Assembly (NCBI GenBank): GCA_964247055.1 | Contig: OZ176052.1 | Location: 7,254,001 to 7,318,000, forward strand | Origin: Paragordius varius | Taxonomy: Eukaryota > Nematomorpha | Length of the DNA: 64,000 nt | Reading direction: 5' to 3' | Part shown: in pieces, positions 1-22,380 of the stretch | Numbering within the stretch: position 1 is the first letter of the stretch | How the letters are laid out: each line of letters starts with the position of its first letter | Notes under the pieces: model-generated | The model's database searches: none | Told to the model about the DNA's origin: nothing | Seen by the model: the letters and a program-made list of their open reading frames with translations, nothing else | Made by a program: the position numbers and the translations under genes

Positions 1-3000
1 TTTTAAAATTTTTATTTAAAATAAACTTAAAGACGAACGAATTTTTTTGATGACAATTCTGAACTATTTCTTTTTTTCTACGCGATGACATTTTACGATA
101 GTTTTCTACTCTAGATACTGTTTTAAATGATGTTTAAAATTTAATCATAAAATTCTCTTCTATCTATTAGATAAATTAATTATGACATTTGTGATTCACA
201 AATATTGAAAGAAAAAAAATTGCGGAGAAAAAGTGAGACATTTTTCTTACATTTTTTTAAAAAAATTGTATCATGCGTCTAAAAGGCTGAAGAGAGCATA
301 TTTTTAAATTTGGCTCAATGCATAAAATATTTTTTGAAGAAATAAAAATGGCTCTGGGGTAAAAAACTAAGCCAAAAGGTCTATCATTAAGTACGCTTTG
401 ACAAGATATTGTTAAAAGAGGAAGGTGTGATAAAAAAATTTTTGACATGACTTGGAGGGTTTTAAATCATGGCTTGCTTTCATGTGATAAAATTTAATAA
501 TAGAGACCTAAGTCAGGCAAGAAAACTTGGGAGGTGATAAAAAATCATATGATCAATTAAAACTTAAAGATTTTCCAAGTGTGGTGTAGGTTACACTTGA
601 TAGAATAAAAAATATGGATAAAATTATTTGTAAAATATTTATTTATATAATTTAGGTTTTATATGTATAAAACCTTTGTTAATGCTATAAAATGTTTGAT
701 AATTTTTTGCTAATTTACCTACACAAATTAGGTAACTACAAAGGCGAGAAAATTCTGCTAAAGCAATACATATAAAAATGTGCTAAATTTAATTTCTATG
801 AACCCGTAAAAAAATAAAAATATCATAGAATTATTAAATATTAATTATTTAAAATTGTCAAATCTTCGTTTTACATAAAATAATTAAAGCTATACTTCAC
901 CATTAAAACATTTAAAGATTATACGATCATAAATTTATTTCTGTAATGTTAATATAATCAATTAAAAATAATATGTTGTATAAACAATTGGACTCTTAAC
1001 AAAATGAATAGTGTGGTAAAATAATAGAGTGTTTAAAAGTAAATGGTTTCTTCAACTTTAAAATTTCAGTTACCTGGCTCAATGTTAAAAAAATCAATTT
1101 AAATAAGATACGTGCCATTGAGTTAAAACATTTGAATAAATGCATATTGTCTTGATTATTTAACTTTTTGTGCCTTATTTCGTAAGTTTTGGCTGAAAAC
1201 GATCAAAAAGATTTCCGTATATGAATTGGGTGGCGAAATTAAGCAAAACACTTGACTTAATCGTTTTTTTATCCCCGATCTAGAAGTGTACTGCTGGCTT
1301 AAGTAAACTTGTTCAATCTAGCTTGACTTACGAGTCAAGTTGGACTTATGACCCCAACCTAAATATTTGAGCAAAGATACCATTTTTTCAAAAATAACTT
1401 TTTTCTGATGTGTATAGTATATTAGATATTGCTATGGCACTATCTCGTATATTTATGTTTACACTAAGAAAACTAGCTTACTTTGAGGGGCTAGGACGCG
1501 TAACACTTTTGAAGACCATTTAACAAATATATGTGGAATTACTCTTTAACACTTCAAATGTAATTGTAACTGGTGACTCTAAATCATCTTTAAAAATATA
1601 TTATTAAAAATTTACCGATTGGCTACAGTTAAAATTTTTGATTAATCCTAATAAATATAATAAGCCAAAATATTTAAATAAAATTTAGTTTTTAAAAAAC
1701 CCCACATTTACACTTGGATACAACACATTCATTTTAGTCCTTCGATTCAAATTGGGTTAGTTAAATACCCCAAGCCTGTTTAATATTAAATTCTTTAAAA
1801 AATATGGAAGGAATATAAACCATGGCAAAATCTTGGTCTTATATAACATTAATAAACCGAAATATATAAAAAATTTTATTCAAAAATACTTGATACTACT
1901 TATTATAAGCTAAATCCGAAAGGTAAAAATTTGGTCTCAACGTGACATGTGTGCAATGGTAAAATTGAAGAATAGTATAAAATAAACACCTTTTTTTATT
2001 TCTATCAATGTTATATGTAATTTAAATAAAAAATTAGCTTTAATTTTACCCTAAAAATTATATGAAGACGATATTTTGCAAAAATTTTGTAAAATAAAAA
2101 TGGCGTCGAAGTAGTTTGACATGGAACTTTTTTTTCAAAATAAAATTTTATTTAGATATTTTGGCATATTTATATAATTTTTATTAGGATAGAAGCATAA
2201 ATTTAAATTGGGACCGTTTCCTTCAGTAGTTTTTAAAAATCCTAACTCCAATTTAGTCTGGGGTATTTAGATACCCCAATTTGAATCGAAGTGTTAAACT
2301 ACTTTGGGGTCATTATTATTTTACAAAATTTTTGTAAAATATTTTTTGATTGTAATACCAAAATTAAAGTTAGTTTTTTATTAAATTCACATTCAATATT
2401 AATATAAAAGAATTGGTGTTTTGCATTATTTTAATATTTTATTGACGCACCCATGTAATGTTAAATTTTTGTGAAATTTATCCATTAAATAAGTAAAATC
2501 AAGCTTAAATTAATTTTTTGTATACGGTTCACGAATGTATTTTACAATGGTAAATTTTAAAGTATTTGATTTTATATAGGCCTAGTGTCACTAATTACCC
2601 CAATTAATCAAACTGAAATGAATGAATCCCAGTGTTAAATAATAATAATTTCATGAGATTTTTGAATAAAGTACTCAATTTTTCAGAATAATTTATAACC
2701 ATATAGATAGTTTGGCTAATATAAATTAACTACCACAAAAGTAGAAAAAACTTTTATAAACTCCTATGACCAGAATTAAAAGCACGACTAATAAATTTAC
2801 ATATATATTTCATCTGAATACTTGATTAGCGCACTGTCCAACCCTTATTTAATGCTTTTAGGAAAACTCAATAACATTGATTAACAGACCTATATATTTT
2901 TTATTAAGAAAAGTATTATTTGATTAATTAAACTCTACATTTATAATCTTTATCCAACTCAATCTTTAACCCTCTGTCCAAATATATATTTATACCAGAT

Positions 3001-3049
3001 GAATATCTAACATTCCAATCATCACATGGCCAAATCGTTTTAATAAAAT
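1..3049. other. Intergenic region upstream of PAK
   Basis: No supported exon is seen here on either strand. The open frames are short, low in complexity and have no recognisable family motif. The stretch holds one short inverted-repeat transposon (1708-2296, listed separately) and otherwise AT-rich sequence. The promoter and any 5' untranslated exon of the PAK gene should lie in this interval, but I see no element strong enough to call. Confidence 0.6.
1708..2296. mobile_element. Short inverted-repeat DNA transposon (MITE), family A copy 1
   Basis: The left end carries CTTCGATTCAAATTGGG and the right end carries its reverse complement (about 2278-2293), giving imperfect terminal inverted repeats. 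Next to the right repeat, 2260-2277 reads GGGGTATTTAGATACCCC, a perfect hairpin; the left end has a decayed version. The element is about 590 bp with no coding capacity. Two further copies lie at 19993-20440 and 20440-21006. The length, inverted ends and non-coding interior fit a MITE; the superfamily is unknown because I could not see a clean target duplication. Confidence 0.7.
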
Positions 3050-11683
<8,634 letters not shown>

Positions 11684-12907
11684 GTTTCAATATGAAATTG
11701 TATTTGATTAATCCATGGTTACAAGGCGCGTCTATGTAATAACGCTTTTGTATTGCCCAATTTTGCATTTATTTTAATTTATTATCATTTATTCATATAA
11801 ACAATCATTTAATGCATACTATAAATTTTAATTAGATGGACCAATCATGCCTCAAATGTCATTTTGTATGTAAACATAATATATTTTTATAATTTTTGAT
11901 ACTGATTTTATCATATATATTAATTTATAAATGAAAAATTGTAAATGTGTATTTTTTAACTATTTGATGGGGGCTTGATGGTATTTTGTAAATAATCATA
12001 CAATTATTATATTTTGAGTAAGCTTATAACTTCACATAAAAGTAGCGATAAAATCAACAACAGCTATCCAAGTTTTTAGTCAAAAATGTGTTTTGAGTCA
12101 ATTTAAAGGGTATAAGAGCAATAGGATTATTTGATCGTAATAATGGAAAACGAAAACTAAACGAACCGTCTTTATCGATATATTTAAAGTAATGGACAAC
12201 CTAAAAATTTAAAATATATAAAAATTACATGAACTTTTCTAAAAAAATGTTAATGTCCCTTTGGACATACATCCTTATGAAAGTTAATTAGTAATTACTG
12301 AGACGGGAAAAAAGTTTAATTTCAAAACATGCATGAAAATAACACACGATAAAATTGTCGGTAAAAGCATGGATAAAAAATATTAAAATTTAAATACCAA
12401 TAAAAATATCGGTGTTATTTGTAGGAGGTAATTATGGGTTAAAGGAATGGCTCTGTTTTTATAACTACATCAAATAACTGAATCCGCGTGCATTATCAAA
12501 AAAAATTTTTTTACAAGAAAAACCAAATATTTTAATATATAGTCCAAAAAACGGTTATTCAATGCGTGATAGCCAAAAATATAAATACGAAGTTTATTTT
12601 CACAGCATCAATTCTGAAAACGCTTATATTTTGACGTGTTAATTTTATTATGATGCCAATATACAAATACCTCTTTTAAAATGGGATATTTTTTTGAAGT
12701 GCTTTAACGCACTTTATTTAGTTTTTTCCGCAAGGGGCCTCCTTTAATTTAGGTACATAAACGTAATTCAACGAATCCAATAAATTTCCTATGTTTAATT
12801 AAAGAGAAATTAACAATATTAATTTTAAATGTGCATCCTGTGCAGAATACTTTCAATGCATTTCCAGAGACAATTGAAATTGTATCATCATTCCGTGTCT
12901 ACGAGAT

Positions 12908-12911
<4 letters not shown>

Positions 12912-12942
<31 letters not shown>
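12912..12942. repeat. (TA)n microsatellite
   Basis: About 15 TA units between PAK and ACP6. Confidence 0.9.
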
Positions 12943-12944
<2 letters not shown>

Positions 12945-13129
12945 TTTGGCGATCTAAAAGATGCAATATTCCGTTGAATTAGATAAGTGGGCTTAATTAT
13001 TATATATTTCACAAATAAGAGTTTGAATTCCCAGAAAATTAATATTTACAAAATAAGAATAAGGCTCTCTATGGCATTTAGTACAGAAACCTGGGCACTG
13101 ACGCAACGAACGCTTATGAATGTCTAGAG

Positions 13130-13309
13130 CAGGGGCCACCATGCGGCCCTCCAATTTTTTTCTAAATGAGTCTATCCAATTGGCAAGAACTACAAAAAAT
13201 ATTACGTTTGAATTTTGCAGTTTTATGTTGGATATCTGATAAATTCTTAAAGAATGCCCATATATATTTCAAATGCGGCCCGCGAAAGTATTTGTGTTAA
13301 ACACATCTG
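13130..13309. mobile_element. Small hAT-like non-autonomous element H1 with 8-bp duplication
   Basis: Starts CAGGGGCCACCATGCGGCCC and ends with GCGGCCCGCG followed by CATCTG, the CAG...CTG ends and GCGGCCC-rich subtermini that are usual in hAT elements. Flanks are GTCTAGAG on the left (13122-13129) and GCCTAGAG on the right (13310-13317), 7 of 8 identical. A related, more decayed copy is at 51513-51749; both share TTTTTCTAAAT followed by GTCTATCCAATT. Confidence 0.75.
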
Positions 13310-14558
13310 GCCTAGAGCCAAAAATATAATTTTGAATTATGTGACAGATAGATTGATAGCTGTTGTCAAGGAAATCCCAGATATATCTTCTTGACGGGAT
13401 TATTTTTGATCAATTATTTTAGATAATTTTTTGTCTAATCAATCAACGGGTTTTAGATCTGGGAATGTTGTTGTCCCATGTTATCAATGGGCGACCCTTT
13501 CTTTTTTTGTTTGGCTTTGAATTTATTATAATTTTTATCCATTTTAAATTATGCATGACTGAAGTAGCCTAGTCACAGATTTGAATATATTTTATTAATA
13601 ACTAGTCTGTTTATCTTTGCGGCTGTTTTATTTGAATATTTTTTAGTTCCATATCGTCCAGAATATTCTTTTAAATTTATTCATTTGCCGTGTTTCACAT
13701 ATGTTGTCTTGGGCCTGACACCAATCGTGTTTTTTGTTAAACAATAATTTTTAATAATCCCACCAAACAACTGGATAATGTTATAGCACCATCTTTTACG
13801 CTATTAGAAAACATATACAGCGCATTATTTAATTGGAGTAAAATATACAGTTAAACATCAAAAGCCCGCATAAAAAACCACCTCAAACTTACTTTGACCG
13901 AATAACTGACCCTATATTTATCACAATTTGTTATATAAAACCAATACTTTTTACAAGGGAACTTTCCAGTAAGTTGGCTCAAGAATAACCCATATTTTGG
14001 GACAAATCGGTGTATTTATCAAACAAATATAATCAAGTGACAATTTATTCTAAAAACATTTATACAATAGCTAATTAATTGTTTAAATTTGCACAATAAG
14101 GAAAAAGGCAATTTCGCATAAATAAATTTTAAATGTTAATTTAAAAATTAAAGAAATAATACAATATAATAGAAAGAGTATTTAAATCCCTATAACCTGA
14201 ATCGTGATTTGTCCTTTGTTACAGTTTAAATGTTTATTTATATGAAAAAATAAAATATAAATTTGATATGATGTATGGACTAATTTTAGATCTTTCAAAA
14301 GTCATCAAAAAATTAAATTCCAATAGAATAGCTTGGAAGGAATTTGATTTGTGGAATCCGCCCTAAATTTATATAATAATTATTATTTAAATTATACATA
14401 TGGTAACTAATATATTTATACTATATATCACAAATAATCCATAAAATATATCAATAAAAATGATTAATTATAAAAATGTATAAAAACAGAATAACAATAA
14501 AACTAAAAATAATGATCAAGTATAAAAATTTGATAAGATTATTAATTTATTTGAAAGT

Positions 14559-17500
14559 CTAAGATATTTTTGAGAGAAACTGTATAAAACATTGTATAAT
14601 AAGTGAATTCTCACCATGTTTTTCCGAGCAAAATGTTTCAAACGGAGCTGCCATTCGTGCAACAATACTCATGAAATGGGTTATGGAACATAGTTCACTT
14701 TCAGAACCCGGTAATTTTATTGGCTATAATAGTTTAAAATATTTTGTAATTTTTTGTAATAATTTCAAATTAAATAAACAATATAACATTTGTTTCGTTT
14801 AAAAAATCTTTTTTATCAATATAAATAAAATAATGTGCTACGTTTTAATATTTAGCAACGAAAATATGTCACAACATAATTCAAAAACCGACTTGCTTAA
14901 TAATGTTACCAGCAAAGTCATAACCATTAATTATATATTTTGAGATTAGTAAAAAAGGGGTAACTAATAATTTCAATTAGAATCAGAATACTATATTATT
15001 AAATTTACTATATAAAGTTTATTGAGAAAATTTATAAATTTGCCTTTTCATAAACTCTCAATCCAATTGCACTTAGTGCATAAAAAATTATTTTTGAACT
15101 CAGAATAATTAATATAAATAGCACGTTTTCTTAGCACATATGTATACCTGGCCCATATAAAGAACACGTATCCATGCTTGCTTTTTGTCATCCTCATAAA
15201 GTTCAAACACCAAATCTGAAGCGAAGGGAACCCAAGCCCGAAAATTTCCCAAAACCATAAGCATAGGATTTAGGGTAGAATCATGGATTGCATATAGAGC
15301 CATTTTATAAAATCTTTTCGCAAAAAATAGTATATAATAAAAACGATAGTATATATATTTACCAATAATTTAAAACAACTTAATAAAACTGGCCTATAAA
15401 GCAATAATGTTTAAGGACTTTCACGATTCCTAAATATCGTCATAAAAATTATTTTTTTTTGTTTTTTCTGATATCTGTAGAATCACCAAAATATTTTCAT
15501 AAAAAACTTTTACAAAATTATATTGACTAACCCGGAACATGTCATAGCTGATCGCATGTTAGCTAAAATGGTATCTAACACAGGTCCTATCGACCACCGT
15601 AAACTGTGCCGAAACCTATAATATATTTTATTCATATAGATATTTATGTCCATTTGAAAAAGACTTTTAAAAAATATCCAATAATAACGAATTACGTATG
15701 TTTGTCCAAGTGTAATAACATGTTATAACTTTGATGAACATATTTTTCAAATTTGGCCATCCATTCGTCCCAATCAACGGCAATGGGTAAGGGTTTTGGC
15801 AAATCGTGTGCCTAATATACATATTTAATGATAAATTTCCTTCAAAGACATGCATGTTGAATATATTGCAAAATATGTCAACTCAAATAAAATAAAATTA
15901 TTTTTATCACGAAAATAAAAAACGTTAGAAATATAATTTATACGGAAATATGGTAAAGTTATATAAACTGTTTTTTGTGTTTTATTTAAAAAAATATGTT
16001 TATTGATATTATATAAATATTTAATTTTACATCCATAGCCTTCATAGTATCATATATTTCAGTAACTGTGACATTACAATCTTTGGGAATACCTAAAACA
16101 CAAATAACATATTATGTAATCAAATTTCAATACTAATTTAAAAGTGGAAAAGTACAATTTTAAAAATTGAAAACGTCGAAAAGGTCGTATTGTATATAAT
16201 AATAATATGCTTATTACGTAAAAGCTTTTTGAATATTTCTAGATCTTTAGTGTAGGATGGTAGTGTATCCATAGCTTTAATGTATGCATTGATAACTTCA
16301 ATTAGAGGTGAACATATCCTTGGATTGGGAAACATAAATTCTCGGCCCAAATCTTCGACCGCTATAATTATTTCTTTGCTATCTAAAATAAATATAAATA
16401 GGAAACAATTATTAGTTTTAATGGTTTTCTACGTAGTTAATAGTAACATTCGAAAAAATTTGTACGCTTTATTTTTATTTTATCATTTCCATACCATAAC
16501 CTATGTAAAATGTGTCCAATTAAAAATCTGATAATAAATAACTGCCCAAATGCTGAAGAATTTTTGCATAAGTTATAATGTATTTACCAGGGCTTGGAAC
16601 CGAAACCGCACGGAACCGGAACCCGATTCCTGGGATATTAACAAGAAGCGGTTCCATTGGGATAAAACCAACGCGGTTCCGGTTCCACCCCCTTAATTAC
16701 TAGTTCCCATATGATTTTTATTATAAAAATTTAATTTTATTATTTAAATTTGATTGTACCACTACATATTACATATTTCAAACTTAAAACCTAAAACTAA
16801 GCGCCTAATATCATATTAACGATACTCTCTGAATTTTGGGCGATTCGGCTCTTCTAAAAAAACTGTCATAAGTCGAGTTTATTTATAATACATATATTCG
16901 TATATGTATGGTCTCCGTTGAAAGGAGTTTTTTTCACCCTTAATTTAATTTTCAGACCTGAGACGCAGTTTTACCAGCGAATTGCTTGGTACAATAATTT
17001 TTTAAAGTTAAATTAAGATTTTTTAGAATGTCATAGTCAATTTAACTCTCAATTTATTTATTTGTACTAATACATTTTCCTATTTTATTTTTATAATTTG
17101 TTTAATTTATTATGCTATACAAAATTTTTCACTAATACATTTGGCGATTTCTAATAAATTATTTGATTTTTAATTTTTTATATTTTGGTTTTATTATAAT
17201 AATAATAATTTTGATCAAAAGTCAGGTACCGGTTCTAAACGTAAAGAGCCGGTTCCGGAACCGCAAAATTTTTAAAAAACCAACGCGGTTCCGGTTCCAC
17301 TTTTTTGAACCGGTTCCAAGCCCTGAATTTACCCAAAATAAGAAAAATAGTATATAAACGATATAATAATTTGAAATTATAGACCTATTAAACTTAGATG
17401 ATCATCTTAAACACCATTTTTTTATTTGATGTTTGATGACCAATATTTTAAATTAAATTTTGGGAAAGGGCAATGTATTTTTTAATATTAACTCCCAAAA

Positions 17501-19268
17501 CTTTATTTTATATGATAAAACACGTCTATAAAATTTCATAAATATTATTGATCATGTATATCTTTAAATAAAATATCTCCCATGCAATTTTTTATACCAT
17601 TAAATTAATAACAATATATTTATTAGAAAAATGTTAGGGATTACCCGTTTAGTCCTATGATATTATATACGATATAAAAGATTCTCGATTAGACAATAAT
17701 AAAATACCGCTTGAAATACATTAATCGAGAATCAAAAATTATCCCCTTGGACAAAAAAACTTAATTGATCATCAAATATAATGCAGCACGAACTAAAAGG
17801 AAAGTAAAATACCGTAATAGCATCATGCAATAAGTTATGGATTGAAACATTAACGAACAATAAATTAACATTTTATCATCCTTTGAGTTTTTAAACATGA
17901 TTAGTTGATTAATTATATAAAATATATGACGCATATGCGGAGAAAGCAATTTATATATGTATGTACCGTCGTTATGTAATTTGACTGGCGCTTCAAACAT
18001 TGAACTTATGAGAACATGTGATGAATGCTTCATTCGATCTATATTCGTGCATCTTGCACTGAAAACAAAAAAGAAACAAGTTTAAAAAAGTTTTAAAATA
18101 TATTATAAATTAATTTCCAAAATTAATGTTTTGCCAAACACACTATGGCACTTAATTAGGCATGACAAAAAAATATTTTTAAATAAAAATGTTTTGTGAA
18201 AATGCCATGTGGTACATAAAATAGCCATTGTGCAAATAAATTCATATTAAGAGTTCAAATTTTAATTATTTTCATTCAAATCTACGATAAATAGGTGAAG
18301 GTCATATAAAAGTATAAAATTTTTGCTTAATATTTAATTTAAACAAATCACTTATATTTGACCTAGACAGTTTAAAGGAGACAAGTATATAAGCATCCAA
18401 AAAACTCATCCCTATATTTAGCATTAAAACAAATTGCCATCAAGTTATTGTATTAAATATTTATTATGCAAAAATCCAAAATATTACACAATAATAAATA
18501 ACATATGTACTTACTAAACTTGGTGATGGTTAAAAGTAGAATCCACAAACGGACGATTGACAATATATTCTTGTCTCAATCGCTGACCCAAAGCAAAGAT
18601 TTGTTTGTGACCAAGGGCAGTTAAGAGACCAGCAGAAGTACCTCCCTAAATATGGATAAAAAACGAGACAACTATAAAATACTGAACACCTATATTATTA
18701 TTTTAATGTTCATAAATACAAAATTAAACAGTAAACATTTAACACTTACATTAAATACAATATCTTTATTCTTTAAATCTTCTTCAATCGATTCATCAAC
18801 AGGATTACCCATAAAATTAACCCATTTACATGGTAATTTGGTAAATTTGTGAGCATCAGTAAACAAATCCGATTTCCATTCTGTCTAAATTTATACAATG
18901 CAATTCAAAATGTTAATCATATATTAGAAGTATAAAAGCATAAATAAATACAATAACTATCACACCTCTCCCAATAAGCCTGGTAAACGTTTAAGAGGTG
19001 TACGGGCTCCATGCCGGTAAAATACTTGAACATTTATTAGCGTTAAATTGTTAAAATCAGGAATTTCATTAGCCTTAGGATCGGGTTTGAATTTTCCCGG
19101 ATAATATGTAATATTATTATCTACTATGGCAGAAGAATATGATAAAGAATCTGCATAAACACGTAATGGACTAAGTTTGGGCTTTATCTTTTTTTCATAT
19201 ATATAAAAAACGCCTAATGAAGCTAAGGGAGAAGAATATAAAAGAAATTTGTCGGATAAAAATTTCAT
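14559..19268 (-). CDS. ACP6: Lysophosphatidic acid phosphatase type 6-like histidine acid phosphatase (10 exons, 468 aa)
   Basis: Exons in transcript order: 19268-18966, 18884-18750, 18645-18515, 18058-17967, 16382-16218, 16092-16031, 15811-15696, 15603-15532, 15313-15148, 14723-14559. All junctions are GT-AG with matching phases and the sum is 1407 bases. Members of this branch of the histidine acid phosphatases hydrolyse lysophosphatidic acid and related lipids, in vertebrates mainly in mitochondria. The active-site motif RHGARTP is at residues 85-91 and the proton-donor His-Asp pair is at 369-370 (YAIHDST). The order of blocks (GGTSAGLLTALG, then TNIDRM, then LPGSESELC near the C-terminus) follows the ACP6 pattern better than that of prostatic or lysosomal acid phosphatase, including the shift of the C-terminal Cys-containing block. 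Residues 7-24 are hydrophobic followed by EKK, fitting a membrane anchor or import signal. Length is slightly above the vertebrate protein. The gene is convergent with PAK and divergent from MAP7. Confidence 0.93.
16588..17325. mobile_element. GGTTCC-rich hAT-like element, copy G2
   Basis: Sits in ACP6 intron 4. It starts CAGGGCTTGGAACCG and ends CGGTTCCAAGCCCTG, near-perfect terminal inverted repeats. The flanks GTATTTAC and AATTTACC match over ATTTAC with a one-base offset, which fits a decayed 8-bp target duplication with a lost C. It is 738 bp, shorter than the other copies by an internal deletion, and runs opposite to copies G1 and G3 as judged from the shared interior. Confidence 0.85.
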
Positions 19269-19659
19269 TTAACTTTTGTTAAAAATAAACTGCTCATAAG
19301 TGGTTTCATAATAACTTTGAATCACATGACGGTTATTTAATTTGACATAAGCCAATCTCCAGATTCTTAATTATATTTATAATATAGCTATGTAATTTAA
19401 TAATTATTCTATATCTTTATTATAATTAATTCGTTATACTAGTGTGTATTTATTTATGTTGCATATTGGTTAAAAATAATACGGCATAGTAAGTTTTTAA
19501 TTTGCGATCTGAATATTAACGTTGAATACAATACATAGTGATCCCAAGCCGGTATAAAATCACACAGAAAATATTAATATATTAAACTATTGCAAAATAA
19601 TATAGCATTTATGAACCCAAATCAAAAAAGATATTTATTTAGAAAAACTAAATATTACT

Positions 19660-19990
19660 TTTTTATGGATATATCCGGAGGAGGGGGGAATAGGGTCAAC
19701 ATAAAATGTGTGCAGTAGTTAAAAAACAAAATAGAAATAAACCTCTCTTATTGGTTCTTACGAGTGTTATAAAATTTTACTTTTATAGTAAGCGCCATAT
19801 CAAAAAATGAGAAAATTTGAGCAAATTTTTTTAATACTTTTTTTTCGGTGAAAGCCAAATGCTTCATTCTAAAAAAAGCATTAAAAATATATCATATAAA
19901 CAACCTATAAAAAGTGTTTTTTTTTAATTTTAATTTTTAGATGCAGGTTCCGAAAGTGCCATATTTTTTCGTTCTTCTAAAAAATAGTTC
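19660..19990 (+). repeat. Repeat unit U, copy 1 (about 330 bp)
   Basis: Shares with the copies further right a series of landmarks in order: a TATC-GGA start, a TTACGAGTG word, GCCATATCA, TTTGAGCA, AATGCTTCATTC and GGTTCCGAAA. It stands alone, without the inverted partner that other copies have. Confidence 0.6.
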
Positions 19991-19992
19991 TT

Positions 19993-20440
19993 TTAACACT
20001 TGGATACAACGCATTCATTCAGTCCTTCGATTCAAATTTGGGTAGTCGATACCCCAGGATTGTTTAAATTAAATATTTGAAAAAATATGGAATAAATGGA
20101 AATCATTGCAAATTTTCGCTCTTTATAACATTACTAAAAGGAAATATAAGAAAAAATTTGTTTTAAAATACTCATATTACTTATTCAGAGGCACACCCAA
20201 AGGTAAAAATTTACCTAATATTACCTCTGTGCATAAGCTAAATGTACACATAATGCAAAAATATACCACATTTTCTGTTTATATCAATGATAAATATGAT
20301 TTTAATAAAAATGTAAACTTAATTCCAGGCATTCAAATAATTGAAAAAATGTTGAAATATAAAAATGAAATATTTTGATACGGTTATTGGATATTTTGGT
20401 TTATTTATATAATTTTTTTTATTATAGAAGCATAAATTTA
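19993..20440. mobile_element. MITE family A, copy 2 (truncated)
   Basis: Begins CACTTGGATACAACGCATTC, as copies 1 and 3 do, then CTTCGATTCAAATTTGGG. Its right inverted repeat is absent; it runs straight into copy 3. The 90-residue open frame at 20106-20378 falls inside it and resembles nothing I know. Confidence 0.65.
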
Positions 20441-21006
20441 GCACTTGGATAAAACTTATTCATTTTAGACCTTCGATTCAAATTGGGGTAGTTAAATACC
20501 TCAGGCCTGTTTAAAATTAAATTCTTTAAAAAGTATGGAAGGAATCGAAACCATGGCAAAATTTTGCACTTATATAACATTAATAAACCGAAATATATAA
20601 AAAAATTCATTCAAAAATACTTGATATTACTTATTTTAAGCTAAAACCGAAGGGTAAAAATTTAGTCAACGTGACATGTGTGCACTGGTGAAATTGAAAA
20701 ATAATACAAAATTAATCGCTTTTTTATTTCTATCAATGTTGATGTAATTTAAACAAAAAATTAGCTTTAATTATACCCTTAAAATTAAATGAAGACAATA
20801 TTTTGCGAAAATTTTGCAAATTAAAAATGGCGACGAAGTAGTTTGACATGATTTTTTTTAAAAACAAAATTTTATTTAGATATTTTGGCATTTTTATATA
20901 ATTCATAAATTTAAAGTGGGACAGTTTCTTTCTGTAGTTTTTTCAAAATATCAATTTAAATATTGTCTGGGTTATTAAGATACCCCAATTTGAATCGAAA
21001 TGTTAA
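20440..21006. mobile_element. MITE family A, copy 3
   Basis: Starts GCACTTGGATAAAAC with CTTCGATTCAAATTGGGG and ends ATACCCCAATTTGAATCGAA followed by ATGTT. It is about 570 bp and collinear with copy 1 at 1708-2296, including GATTAAAA-like and AAAATGGCG-CGAAGTAGTTTGACATG blocks in the interior. Confidence 0.75.
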
Positions 21007-21029
21007 AATAAACGCAAAAAATCCGGGAT

Positions 21030-22380
21030 AGCGCGATAAAAAAATTGAATATGCACTTTGTATCAAATAAAATGTTGAAATATATATATATATATATATT
21101 CTGAAAAGAAAAATATATCGGGATTATAATAGTGCTTTTGGTTTTGGCCCTTACGAATGAGATAAGAAAGTTATTTAAAATATTGTGTAAGGTGCCATAT
21201 CAGTAAATGGCAAAAATTGAGCACATTTTTTGTAAATATTTTTGGGGAAGGCTGAATGCTTCATTCCAAAATATCATTAAGAATATATCAATTACATATA
21301 AAAAGTATTTTTTCGCCTCTCTAAAATGGGCTAGTTTTTTTAAAAAAAGTAAAGATTCCGATATCGCGAGATAAAAGGTTTAAATATCTACTGTGTCTAA
21401 AAAACCTGAATATATCTGTAAGAATATATCGGGATTTTAATGATTTTCGCTTGCGAGTGATATAAAAAAGTTGTGTACACTTTGTGGTAAGTGCTCAATA
21501 TCAGGAAATGGCAAATTTGAGCACATTTTTTATAATGAAATTCTTTTGGTGAAAGTCTCACTTAGATCATCTCCCTATAAAAAGCCTACAATATGTTTAA
21601 AATATCATTTTTAGCTGTGCGTTTCAAAAGTCCTAGATAATTTCGCTCTTAAAAGTGGGTGTCTTGCGCGATGATATTTTTAAACTTAAGCTAAATTTAA
21701 CATAACAATTTTTTAAAAAAAATACTTTTTAGCAATATTTCGTTGAAGCGAACTTCATCCTATTTTTAGGCATAAAGGTAACAGATAAAAAAGATCAAAA
21801 AACATTTTCACTATAATTCGATGAGGCTCAACCTTTCTATCACCTCAGAATTATGATTAAAATATTCATTCGTCTTTAAATACATATGGAATATAAATTG
21901 GATTTTTTATAAAAATTCAGGAAAATTTAAAACAATCCTTTAAACAAATTCTGAAGCGATATAAATTTTCAGCATCAAATTATATAGAAAAAAGTTCTGA
22001 TAAGAAATTAAAGTATTATACCATTCCGTCTTGCCTAATACAGTGTGAATTACACTTCTACAAAATTTTAATAACTAAATTTTTGTAAAAACATCATAAT
22101 TTAGCATACATTTAAAAATTTTATCGCACAATCCCAGTTTAACATTTAAAGAACTACCCTGTTTTAAAGAGCGAAAAAATTGAGACTTTCAGAACCTACA
22201 TATAAAACATTTAGCTTTTACCAAAAATATTTCATTACAAATGCCATTTTATGATATGGAGCACTTACCACAAAAGTGTAAATAACTTTCTTATATAACT
22301 CGTAAGGGCCAAAACCAAAAGTAGCAAGAAAATCTTGATACATTTTCCAATCAAAATATAAATACCTCTAAAAGGTTTTT
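21030..22380. repeat. Inverted-repeat block FB1 built from repeat unit U
   Basis: Two direct copies of unit U (about 21030-21360 and 21360-21690) are followed by a spacer and an inverted copy (about 22130-22380). Shared words include GGCCCTTACGA / its complement, GCCATATCAG and GAGCACATTTTTT. The spacer, with GAAGCGATA and TTTTCAGCATCA, recurs in block FB2. The result can fold into a long stem. It may be a decayed foldback transposon. Confidence 0.6.

Larger units (their letters stand above)
11684..14558. other. Convergent intergenic region between PAK and ACP6
   Basis: Contains the 3' flanks of two convergent genes. No exon is supported. It holds a TA microsatellite (12912-12942) and a 180-bp hAT-like element (13130-13309); the rest is AT-rich sequence in which I see nothing specific. 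Confidence 0.6.

Noticed and set aside
20106-20378. 90-residue open frame on the plus strand as a possible gene
   Set aside because: It lies inside a family A MITE copy and has no relatives I recognise; the other copies do not keep the frame.
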